From Harmothoe impar (lineage: Eukaryota; Annelida; Polychaeta; Phyllodocida; Polynoidae), in contig OX381707.1 in NCBI GenBank assembly GCA_947462335.1, positions 84,716,610 to 84,780,609 of the forward strand: 64,000 nt of DNA, written 5' to 3'. Numbering within the stretch: position 1 is the stretch's first letter; the number at the start of each line of letters is the position of its first letter. The notes under the pieces were generated by a model. The model was not told the DNA's origin, ran no database searches, and was given only the letters and a program-made list of their open reading frames with translations. The position numbers and the translations under genes were made by a program. This document shows, piece after piece, positions 35,051 through 45,011 of this stretch.

Positions 35051-35564
35051 ACAGCAGTCTGGACCAGACCACCAACTCTGGGTATAGCATTCTGGATGCC
35101 TGTAGCAAGACTGGATCTAACCCTTTAATAGTCGCATAGCGCTTTAATGTGCAGTGCCCGTTGTCGTCATAAGTCATGAATGCGGCACTCAGAGTTCCTC
35201 ACCAGGGCTGCATGCATGCATACACTGGCATATCGACAAAGAGCGTAGCGCATTAAAGCACTATTGCCACCTTTAGCATTAAAGCGCTGAGGGTTTTATT
35301 TTTTTGATAGTGTAGAAACCAATATCTGTCTAATTAAACCCCTTATCAGTGCTGTTTTTTTTTGTTTTTTTTCACATACAAAAAGAATTAGGTAATGGCA
35401 CTGCAGTACTCTGAAAAGCGGTGGCGGTGAATTTCCATTTAGATCTTGAAAAGGGGGGGCGGTCAGATGTCGTCAAGGCTCTGATAAGTAGGGCAGTTAA
35501 AATCATATGATTACATTGAGCTAATTTTCTTGCTGAAAGGAATGAATAATTGTATTTGTATAAA

Positions 35565-35566
<2 letters not shown>

Positions 35567-35641
<75 letters not shown>
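35567..35641. repeat. (CA)n microsatellite
   Basis: About 37 uninterrupted CA units. Confidence 0.98.
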
Positions 35642-35643
<2 letters not shown>

Positions 35644-35873
35644 ACACCTGATGATCTCCACACGATGACCTGATTGCTCTTCCTAAAAAAAAAATGCCCA
35701 ACTCGATCTACCTACTCAACAGGGTTTCAGTGTAGAGAGTATTAGGGGTTTTTCTGATGCGTATATTATATTGAGATTGATTTTCAACTTTTGTGATCAG
35801 TGGTTGGTCCTTAAAAGGACCGTTTGGTAGAGAGAGGGTCGCAGGGACCTTGCTGCTGAAGCGGAGGGCGTGG

Positions 35874-36227
35874 TCATAACGCGTGGCAGTCCTTCAGCAG
35901 CTCCTCCAGCACGGCGGGCGGTAAGCCTTCCTCCATGCAGACTTGCTGCTTGACCTGCTCCACGCACCGGCGGATGAGTTGATCAGCGACGTTCTCGATC
36001 AGCTCATCCACCACACCCTCTGCTTCAGCAGCAGTCCGCTGTCTCTCCTCTCTCTGTAGCGAGGCTACGAACTGCTTCTCCACGGCCGCATCGATCATAG
36101 ATCGAGAAACGGCCACGAAGTTCTGTCTCTCCGCCTCCTCTCTCTGTTGCACGGCTACGAATTCCTTCTCCACGGCCGCATCGATCATAGATCGAGAAAC
36201 GGCCACGAAGTTCACTCCGTGAGCCAT
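35874..36227 (-). CDS. 117-residue protein with internal duplication, TIR element (unknown function)
   Basis: The frame extends upstream to 36272 with a GTG, but the ATG at 36225-36227 has good context (AAAATGG) and is preferred. The protein contains two copies of NFVAVSRSMIDAAVEK followed by E/Q-FVA and a Gln/Glu/Arg-rich stretch, then a predicted helical C-terminal half with two Cys (CVEQVKQQVC). Heptad-like spacing suggests a coiled coil. The duplicated DNA (about 45 bp) is at 36079 and 36173. Like the Ala-rich frame, it carries an internal two-fold repeat. I do not recognise the family. Confidence 0.5.
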   Translation of the reverse strand: MAHGVNFVAVSRSMIDAAVEKEFVAVQQREEAERQNFVAVSRSMIDAAVEKQFVASLQREERQRTAAEAEGVVDELIENVADQLIRRCVEQVKQQVCMEEGLPPAVLEELLKDCHAL

Positions 36228-36263
36228 TTTGTCGAACTGACTTCCTAGCCGCCTGAGAGATGC

Positions 36264-36271
36264 TGACGTCA
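36264..36271. promoter_or_regulatory. Perfect CRE palindrome (TGACGTCA) upstream of the 117-residue gene
   Basis: TGACGTCA is the full CREB/ATF site. It lies 37 bp upstream of the preferred ATG on the minus strand, where promoter elements are plausible. A chance 8-mer cannot be excluded. Confidence 0.35.
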
Positions 36272-36589
36272 CACTATTTTCGACGACGCTATGACGCGCA
36301 CGAGGTAGACAGACGACGTCGTTTCACTTCCTTATTTGGAGTTTGGGATCTTTTGACACCGAAGTCATACCGTACGGTCGCGATAAAGCAACTAGTGTTG
36401 AAAAGCGTGCCGGTCTTTTATAAGCGCCGGAGTATAAGAGCCTCCAAATGTTTTTTAGATAAGTATTTGGTTCCAATCTATGGCGAGATATTTCCACCAA
36501 AGCGATTGATTTATATGTCTGTAAGGTTCAGCTCTCCAACACTCTCCAATGTCCGCCGGTGCACGACGGTCGCCGCCCATCATTAGTCA

Positions 36590-38180
36590 CAACTAAACTT
36601 CTGCTGGAGAGTGAAAGTTACGTTGAGTCTTGAGGTGCGCAGAGATACTATCTGCCGCAGCCTGATTTTAGTTCCACGCTATTTAGATAACCGCCCCATT
36701 TAAAATCTCTCTCTCGATCCTAGTAAAGGAAAAAAAAGGCTAGAGTTTATCATGGACGCGTCTCAGTTTTAGTCAAGCCGTAAAGTGAAGAACCAGAGCT
36801 TGTACATATTCCCACGTGAGGGGTGACCCCGCGGGGCGTTCAGTTAGTACTGAGTCTATACTCAAGGTCAAGTTCCACTCTCTAAACAGAGCTTTAGCGA
36901 CTCCGTCATATAGACTAGACCGCGCGCGCGATTTTTTTTTTTCTGCTGAAGCAGCTAATCGATGGAAGAGTAGAGAACAGGTGCTCGATCAAAAATCTGC
37001 TTCAGAGGCTTGTTATCAGGTATTAACAGTTAAATCAAAATATTTCAAAACATCCAGAAAAGCAGAATAACATGTCCTACGGGCTACAGCCGGGCACTGA
37101 CGAGCAGACGGCGCTGACGTCATTTCAATCAGGTCACAGGGCTCTTTAGACACCTTTTCTGTAAGACCCGTCTCATACCTTAGTATATAATACCGTAAAC
37201 ACCGGTGATTAGTATATGATCACATTGGCAGTCGCGGATCCACGAAGAGACTGAATAAGCCTCGAGCGGACCCGCCACTTGCAATGTGACATAATCTTAC
37301 CATGCGCTTTGTTTTGTTTTTGTTTCTATTTACAACAGCAAACATTTCAAACAACCTATTGTTTTTTAAAAATGATGAAAAATCAGCCCCAAAAAAAAAG
37401 TAAACATTTTAGAGCTAAATTTGTGGAGGATAGCCGGACATGCTGATGTCACTAGACCCCTAAATTCGATATGGTGACATGGGCATTTTCTTAAAATTCG
37501 ATACGACGACACGGGCACGGACATCTAAGTGACATGGGACATGTGGCATTTCTTGAGTCCCACATGTGCCATGGACCATAGTGACATGAGGAAAAAAAAA
37601 TAATGTTCAAAGAGTGCATCAGAAAAGTGCCATTTCAAGCCTAAACATTTCGCTAAATTCTTTTTTTTCTTGGATGGTACTCGGCTCTGCAGTGTCTGGG
37701 TCCTTAAAAATGTACCAGAATGCTCAAATTCGGGTTCTAAATATTTTCAAAAAACGTTTTCTCCCTTAGTGACGTGTGACATGGGCATTTCTTAAATTCG
37801 ACATACGGCTGCATGGGGAGGACCCACCCGTCAAGGGCCCCATGATGACTCATACCCGCCGCGTTCAAACTAGCGTGGTGGTTATAGGTAGACCTTCTTT
37901 CAGTATCCACGTGACCAGATCCATCGCCGTCTCTTGAGCAACAGTAACCGAGGTAACTAGGGTTATTGTTATCCGGTCCGTAAGACGACAGTCTAAGACG
38001 GTGTGTAGTCGCGTTTTGCTCTCCCTAATACTCTAATTCAAGTCGAGTTACCGCTAACCCCTACAAAAAGAGGGTCATTTGTGTAATTCAAAAGGCGTTC
38101 CTTTGTTAGCAATGAGGGGGTCGTTCTATTCATTGATATTTTATTTTATTTTATTATTTTTTTTTTTTTTGTTTACAACA
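36590..38180. other. Non-coding interior of the TIR element
   Basis: No convincing gene; the 84-codon frame at 36816-37070 starts at GTG and has no recognisable features. A GACATGGGCATTT...AAATTCGA motif recurs imperfectly at about 37475 and 37775, with a related copy around 37510-37560. Confidence 0.4.
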
Positions 38181-38425
38181 ACAAGTCAAAGTACAGTCAA
38201 TCAACCGAGATCCTTTCAACTCCGTGGGGGTGTAGAAGGATCTCCCCCCTGAGGTTACAAAGTCACCTCTTTATTTAAGGGGCTACGGGCCGCAAAGTTG
38301 CTTTCGCTTTCGCTTACAAGTCACAAAGTCGCAAGAAATATTCAAGTCAAAAAGTCAAATTCATCAACTATCAGCACAGTCGTTTGAAAGTCATCAAGTC
38401 ACCGAAAAACTCCTCTACAGTCACC
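38181..38425. other. Cluster of AAGTCA repeats and GAAAGC repeats
   Basis: About ten copies of AGTCA/AAGTCA occur within about 240 bp. On the minus strand GCGAAAGCGAAAGC (around 38300) resembles the GAAANNGAAA interferon-response pattern. Function unknown; the site similarity may be chance in a low-complexity stretch. Confidence 0.35.
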
Positions 38426-38519
38426 TCCGACTCGCCTCCTCCCTACCCCCCTAAAGGGGGGTAGAGAGGAAGCGATTCCCTAGAGATCAGATAATTTTTT
38501 ATTTTTTTTTCTCCCGAGC

Positions 38520-38635
38520 AGACCCCAAAAGCCCCCCCTCCCCCCCAAGTGCCCGCCCACCCCATAAATAGTGCCCCCCCCCCCCATGCATCTTAAAGTG
38601 CCCCCCTCCCCCCCTCCCCTCCCCTCCCCCCTTAT
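38520..38635. repeat. C-rich tract (G-rich on the minus strand)
   Basis: Successive runs of 4-14 C make the minus strand a strong G-quadruplex candidate, next to the right inverted repeat. Confidence 0.8.
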
Positions 38636-38689
38636 AGAAGCCTCCCATTAGCTAGTCCAAGTCATGTGACCAAAAGGGAAGCGTGGTCT

Positions 38690-39181
38690 GTCTATTGTCT
38701 ATATTATGCAAATGAGGGAGGGGGTCAGGTCACGTGACCAAGGGGGTGTGGCCTATTTTCCAAATAAAGAGCGCTTCCGGTCACGTGACCAAGGGGGTGT
38801 GGTCCTATTATGCAAATGAGGGGGTCACGTGACCCATTATTATGCAAATGAGGGAGTCACGTGACCAAATGGAAGCCACTGATTGGCTGGTGATCAAAGG
38901 GGCGTAGTCTACTATGCAAATGAGGGGGTCATGTGATCAAGGGGGCGTGGCCTATTATGCAAATGAGGGGGTCACGTGACCAAATGGTGGCCCCTGATTG
39001 GCTGGTGATCAAGGGGGCGTGGCCTATTACGTAATTATGCAAATGAGGGGGCGTGGCCTATTACGTAATTATGCAAATGAGGGGGTCACGTGACCAAATG
39101 GAGGCCTCTGATTGGCTGCAGGTCGATTGAGTAATAAACAGTACTTAACTATAGTCCCGTTCCGATACATACTATACTACT
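38690..39181 (-). repeat. Right terminal inverted repeat with clustered promoter-type motifs
   Basis: Reverse-complement counterpart of the left end. ATGCAAAT occurs about seven times, CACGTG six times (38731, 38782, 38826, 38858, 38973, 39087), and CTGATTGGCTG three times. ATTACGTAAT and GGGGCGTGGCC are also present. The outermost 75 bp differ from the left end by only a few bases. Confidence 0.85.
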
Positions 39182-39187
39182 GCTGCT
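39182..39187. repeat. 6-bp target-site duplication, right (GCTGCT)
   Basis: Matches 29871-29876. Confidence 0.6.
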
Positions 39188-39484
39188 GCCAGCAGAGTTT
39201 TAGTAATCCATCATTCTTACGGTCAACAGGGATCAAGTAGACGGTGAAGGAGATTAAGGTGAAATCAAATCCATCAAATATTTTGTGACGCATGAAATCA
39301 TTTCAGACAGTATTGTAGAGAAAACAGTTCAATATTCTTAAGATTTTGTTGAGAATTCCAGGCTTCACCTGCAAGAACTGTTAATACAGTAGGAAAGCTA
39401 ACAGGCAGACTCTCACCCATAAGCAATCCCATTGCACCAATTTCCTGATCCTGTTTATCTACCATTACTCCCGTCTAACACCAG

Positions 39485-39703
39485 TTGACACCCACCAGGC
39501 CTACATCAAAGAACTCCATCTGCAAGACGCATTATTGTCTCAGCTCTTGTATTGACACAGTTGATGGGATGCCAGAAGCTATTGGTGATGCAGAGTTCTA
39601 TTATGGACAGTACCTTCAGGTACAGTGGGTGACTGGAATTAAAAAGAAAGGACCAGCTGACAAAATGTTTGACCTTCTTCCACCATTGGGCATAAATCTA
39701 TAA
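39485..39703 (+). CDS. Possible terminal exon (weak)
   Basis: A 72-codon frame follows a pyrimidine-rich tract ending in CAG near 39482 (acceptor-like). An AATAAA lies about 16 bp after its stop. The translation has ordinary composition (for example GDAEFYYGQYLQVQW) and ends LPPLGINL. No homology is recognised and no upstream exon was found. It may be chance. Confidence 0.15.
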   Translation: MTPTRPTSKNSICKTHYCLSSCIDTVDGMPEAIGDAEFYYGQYLQVQWVTGIKKKGPADKMFDLLPPLGINL

Positions 39704-41078
39704 CTTGTATAAATGGCTAAATAAACAAATGCTTCATCCCTTTGGAGATCTGCCCTGGGGCCTATAAAATGTTGCCATCATAGACTAGTTAGGCAACTAG
39801 TGTACTTTTAGGAGTCTGCCAGAGAGTCCCAGTACAATTCGGTGTTTCAAGGTGGGACAATCCCTCAAGGCTGGGGCGAACCCTATGCTTACCAGGTAGG
39901 GTCAGGGTCTGGCATAGTAGTTTATCAAAAACAAAAGTGACAAGATTCAGGAAAATAAAACATAATTCCACACAGAGGGCCATGGTGTCATGCTGCATGA
40001 CAAATTGCGGTGTTGACACCAGAGGGACAATCAAACAACAACCTTCACCCTTTAAACTTGAATTTTGATTGTTTTTAGCGGGAGAGCTAAAGAACACGGT
40101 GTTGTGTCTGGCAACTGGTAGAAACTGGGACAAAACTGCCTCAGAGGAAGGTCAGAAATATTAAGTGCAAATCAATTTCCTCCATGTTTTCAAAGAACGT
40201 CTCTTTGTAAAGAAGTTTACCTCTTTCACGGCAGACCATGATGCCAAACTGTTGTATTTGTGTGACTCAGTGTCTTTCCTGTTTTCCATTGAATGGTGAA
40301 GTTTTTCATACCAAAGACTACTTTGGAAAGGAAGATGGAGAACTAAACAACAGTGTCTGCTTTTAAATGTAAGGGATAGAACTAACTTTGAAGCAAAAGT
40401 AAGATACTTGGTGATGTTACATGCGAGGAAATTTCAATTGTTGAAACTAGTTTTGTCAACAAATAAGCCTTGGCCTAAACTAACGCCCAAGTGTAAGGAT
40501 TTTACATTTCATTCAGAGAAAGCCTCAACCTGGGCTTATTGTATGTTTAACAGCAGGCTTTCATTTCCAGCAATATAAAGTGTGTTGTATCAATGTGATC
40601 GATGAGGGTTGGTTTGCCTATCAATAAGACTGCATATAACATGAACATGATGCCATTCAATAATAGTATGATGTTTGGGGTGGCGGGGTATTATCAAGGT
40701 TTAGGGAGTAACATATTTAAAAAAAAATAATCATTTAGATACTGTCATTGATTGTACTCAAACCTCTGAAGACAAAAAGCCATGCGCTTAAAGTGACTTA
40801 GCTGACTGCAAACCAATCCAGATTCTGGCTGCCAAAAAGAGGAAGAGAAGAGCTTGATCTAAATGAATGTAAAGTAACTCAAGAGAGGTTGACATTAAAA
40901 GCCAGTCAGGTTGTTTGGACCTAAGGATAAACCACTCTGTGCGATGAATTCCTCAATGTCTGGAGTGGGTCATTGGATGTTAGGGTACAGCACATTCCTG
41001 GGGGAGGTCCTGGTGAAAGAGTAGCTCAATGTGTGAGCAGCTCATGATATAGACCGGTCTGAGGCAGGGAGGGTGTGT

Positions 41079-41149
41079 GGGCTCAGGGCAGTGTCCAGTG
41101 CTGACTAGAAATGTCTTCATTACCCCTGATGTACAAGCTGCCTGAGCCC
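41079..41149. other. 71-bp conserved self-complementary block, copy 3
   Basis: Identical by eye to copy 4 (52088). The preceding 40 bp (CATGATATAGACCGGTCTGA) matches the DNA upstream of copy 1 closely. Confidence 0.7.
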
Positions 41150-41694
41150 TTATCAGTTGATACCTAATACGTCATCAGTTCTCGCATCATAACTCTTATA
41201 CAACCAGTTCTAGGTGCAAACAGACTAGTTGGGGAAACAACCTCCAGCACTTCTCTTTTAGACCCAGTAATATCTCATTTTGTGCCTGTGTAAATAGCTA
41301 ATGGTGGATGGTGGATGGATTATCAATATTAAGGTGAAATCCTGTGCTCTCTGCCAGGGAATGTCCCTGATCGGGGATTCTGCTTTGCCTTTAAATAACA
41401 CCAGACAAGGTGAGCTAATAAAGAAAGAGATGAGTTTTACCAACACTGTAAGATTGTAAGATTGTAAGATTTTTATTCAAGCAATATTTACGGTTTACAC
41501 TGCGATATTCGAATGTTGAACAAACATAGCTGTACATATAAGTGAAAAACGTATATTTACATAAGTTTGTGTTTGGGGTCAGCCATTAGGCTGACTGTAG
41601 CGGTAATGAGATAATTACGTGAAGATATAGAGATATGAGGGTGAGAGGGTTGGAGGGTTGGCAGCTCCATTGTCCACTATAATACATTATGAGA

Positions 41695-42088
41695 GCACTG
41701 CTATTGCAATGAACAAGTCATTAACTAGAGTTTTCATGTCCAAATAATCATGGCATTAAGTATGAGTTCCTATGGAACGAGTTATAATATGATGATTATG
41801 ATTAAGACGGGGAGCATTGCTCTTGCAATGTACAGACCCTGAATGTCCTGTTGTTGCAGAAGCAGTGCTTGTGCACTGAACTTACCAGATATACTGAAAG
41901 ATTGAAATTATGCAAGCGAAATTAATGCGCTCGGGAGCTTCATCTCGTCTTGGTGGTGGCGTCAGCAGTGCTAGTGCACTGAACATTGCCTAGACATCGT
42001 GTCACTCCGGGGGGCAGTGCTCTTGCACTGTACGACCCCTATGTCAAGAAATTAATGTTGAACAATTAGGGGCAGTGCTTATGCCCTG
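41695..42088 (-). repeat. Six repeated short hairpins in the LINE 3' UTR
   Basis: CAGTGC-NNNN-GCACTG or a close variant occurs at 41695, 41815 (CATTGC/GCAATG), 41863, 41966, 42015 and 42073. Four copies have perfect 6-bp stems with 4-nt loops. Flanks such as TACGACCC are also shared. They could be the structure the reverse transcriptase recognises; this is inference. Confidence 0.65.
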
Positions 42089-42120
42089 TACGACCCATAT
42101 GTCATCCATTACTTAAATAC

Positions 42121-45011
42121 TCAATGTATCAAGATATTGTGTCTCTGTTTAATCAATGTGAAGTCAATTTTTTCAATGGCAGTTTTGAAAATATTACGTT
42201 TTTCTATAGTTTGTGTGGCTAAGTCTAGGGAATTCAACAGGATAGCTCCTCTGCATAGTGGTGATTTTTTTACCACGTGCAGCTTATTCCTGGGTAATTT
42301 GAAACGGATTTTGTTTTCAGCTCTAGCTCTTGGGTTTTCATTAGAAACTATATTGTTTTGTGATTTTGAGAGCTTATGCATATGTAATAACAGTTGCCAG
42401 TCCCTACGGTTTACCAACTTGGAGGCTTTGCAGAGTTGATGCAGATCCTCTTGGGTGATTTCTCTCGGGTTTCTTATCCTCTGGCAAGCTCTGAGCCCCC
42501 TGTTCTGTATTGTTTGTAGGCTTTTCTGGTCTAATTGGGTTGCACTGTCTAAGATAAAGCTACAATATTCGAGAGAGGGTAGAATACAGTGTTTGTAAAT
42601 TTCTAAACATGTGTCATTATCTATGCAGTCTCTTATACGGTGCAATCTTTTTATTTCATAACCACAATTTCTTTTAACTCCCGCGATGTGGGTTTTCATT
42701 GTAAGATTTTCATCGAGTGTAACCCCTAAATAACAGAAACTCTTCACCTTGGCAGTGTTTACCCCATCAATTTTGAAAATTGTGTCAGTAATTAAATTTG
42801 TCTTTGGGCGTGTGCCATACACTACTTGCATGGTTTTCTCACTGTTAAGAGTTAGTCTATTTGTGGCACTCCAGGAGGTGACTAGGTCAAGGTCAGGTTG
42901 ACCTATATGTCTAATGTTCTCTGCTGTTTTCCCTTCTGTTATCATTACAGCGTCATCTGCATATAGGATTAATTTTGAATTTTCTACGACAGTAGGCAGA
43001 TTATTTATGTATACAGAAAAGAGGAGGGGTCCTAAGATGGACCCCTGAGGAACTCTGTATGTTACTCTTGTAGGTCTGTAAAGTAAGTCATTTGCAAGGG
43101 TCCTATGTACTCTGTTACTTAGATAGCTTTTGAACCAGCAAAGGACAGACTGGTTAGCACCAATCATTCCTAGCTTATCGAGGAGCCTGCCATGGTGGAC
43201 TGTGTCGAAGGCTTTCCTCATGTCTATAAATAGACATGAGGAAACCCTTCCCCGCCCAATGGCCGCATAAACTTGTTTGGTCATTTCATGAACAGCGTCC
43301 GCGGTCGATCTCCCGGGGGTGAAACCATATTGAAAATCAGAGAGGAGCTTATTTTCCATCATATGCGAGATTAATTGACCATGGACGATACGTTCCATTA
43401 TCTTACCCATTATGGGCAGGAGAGTAATTGGGTGCCAGTTACTCAAATTTTGAAGGTCACCTTTCTTTGGGATCGGGATGACTGTACCTTTGGCCCATTT
43501 TCTGGGGAATACCCCTTTACTCATGCGGTTATCCAAAAGGATTTTCAGCTGAGGAACAAGTAACAATAAAAAGTCTTTCAATTGACATAATCTACACCAG
43601 AGGCCTTTTTCTTATTTATTTTCTTTATATATTTTGTCAGGTCCTCTATGGTAACCTGTCTAAAAAGAAAAAATCCCTCAGCGTAGGCTGCATTATTTAT
43701 GACGTCCTCTATTGAGGTGTCACCATCTAGGTGACTGAAATTCTCAGCCAAGTTGGCTCCAACATTACCATAGAATTCATTAATGAAGTCACTAGTGTTG
43801 TCACTGGGGACTGTTTCCCCATTATTATCCTTAAGATGAATGGCGGTGTTAGTATTTTTACCGGTACCAAGTAGGTTATTTATTGCAGCCCAGAATAAAG
43901 CTGGATTATTCTTATGTTCAGCGACAGTGGCTTTGACTTGCTTTGAGAATTCACTGTGGATTGCTCTGTTAGTGATTGTGCGTAGTCTCTGCGCGAGTCT
44001 CAGGTTCTCCAGATCTGTACCCCTGCTCTTGTGAGCTTTCCTGAATGCTTAATTTTTCCGTCTCAACTGATCAAGAAGTGTTTGTGGGAACCATCTGGGG
44101 GGGTCTTTCCTTACCTGAAAAGTTTTAACTGGGCAAACTTCATCTAAAAACTTAATTAGTGTAATTTCAATAAAGTCCCACTGACTCTCAGGGTTATCGA
44201 TCGCTTTTAACACGTCCCAGTTTTGGGACATGGTGATTTCCCTCAACCTTGCCACATTGTGATTTTTATATACTGTGCTGGTTACCTTGGCAACAACCTT
44301 ATTCACCCGGGCATGTTTTATAACGGCAAAGGTTGGTATGTGGTCAGAAAGTGTTAGATTTAGTGTGCCATATTTGGAGACGTGTTTACTGTTAGTGTAT
44401 ATGTGATCAATAAAGGTGGCACCTAATGGGTGCAGACGGGATGTGCCTGTTTGAAGTAGTCTTAGATTAAAGTCCTTGAGCAGGCCAAAAATGTTTCCAC
44501 ACTTCCTGCTCTCTCGGTGTACCATGTCAATGTTGCAGTCTCCTATTACATGTATTTCGTGCTTTCTTATAGATCTATGTAAAAGGGTATTAATCAGTGC
44601 AGTTATGAAGTTAGGTATACTCTTGTTAGGAGGTCTATAGAAATTTACAATGGTCCTAATTCTATTGTCCGGTTTATTGATTGTTAACACCTGGATTTCC
44701 ACGTCCTCAGACATGACACATAGGTCTTGCCTCATACATGTAAAAGGTGCAAAGTGGTTAGAGATATAACATATCAAGCCCCCAGCATTGGGGCACCTGT
44801 CTAGCCTAAAACTAGCGTGGTCATGTAGTCTGACATGGCTATCAGTTTCCGCGTCTCCCAACCAGCTTTCACATATGCAAATAATATCTACGTTATGAAG
44901 ATGTTCATTAAGGGCAGTGAGCCTGCCTTTAGCCATCAAGCTTCTAATATTCAGGCCAACTAAAATCACCCCTTTAGAGTTAACAATATCATTTACCTCA
45001 AATAAACCCAT
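42121..45011 (-). pseudogene. LINE ORF2: APE endonuclease + reverse transcriptase, broken by a stop and a frameshift
   Basis: Translation starts at ATG 45009-45011. The endonuclease motifs are LNIRSL, ICESWL, NFYRPPN, GDCNID, TFIDHIY and LSDH. A stop follows RRKN at 44049. The same register continues open through the linker to about 43583. There the reading frame shifts by one in the conserved KKKASGVDY region and continues as the RT frame (43581-42121). RT motifs: YGFTPGRSTADAV, FIDMRKAFDTVHH, RVPQGSILGPLLFSVYIN and catalytic YADD, then a C-terminal domain ending in a CRGAILLNSL motif. The GTPGRST-type region and the C-terminus are as expected for CR1/L2-like LINEs. One stop and one frameshift make it inactive as it stands. 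Confidence 0.9.

Larger units (their letters stand above)
29877..39181. mobile_element. 9.3-kb DNA element with long inverted repeats, Polinton-like ends, no recognised enzyme
   Basis: Both ends carry the same sequence in opposite orientation, starting AGTAGTATAGTATGTATCGG (29877 inward; reverse complement ending at 39181). The mirrored array of repeats extends about 400-490 bp inward. A 6-bp GCTGCT duplication flanks it. Polinton/Maverick elements have 6-bp duplications, AG/CT ends and short terminal reiterations (here AGTAGT), and replicate by protein priming. However, no DNA polymerase B, integrase, packaging ATPase, protease or capsid gene is visible. Contents: an Ala-rich 440-residue frame, a 117-residue protein, a hairpin cluster, a 390-400-bp tandem repeat, a CA repeat and a C-rich tract. 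It may be a non-autonomous relative moved in trans. Other superfamilies with 6-7-bp duplications cannot be excluded. Confidence 0.75.
39188..41442. repeat. Unit 2, subunit A', proximal part (non-coding tandem duplicate)
   Basis: From about 40.1 kb it is colinear with the beginning of the window, and around 40870-41180 the match to 1880-2200 is strong. The part before 40.0 kb has no partner here because it would correspond to DNA left of the window. Confidence 0.65.

Noticed and set aside
33669..35177. Several minus-strand frames of 70-104 codons over the 390-400-bp tandem repeats
   Set aside because: They appear in different registers in the three copies, so the frame is not conserved.
36260..36586. 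108-codon plus-strand frame overlapping the start of the 117-residue gene
   Set aside because: No recognisable domain, and it overlaps the upstream part of a better-supported minus-strand frame. Kept only as a remote possibility.
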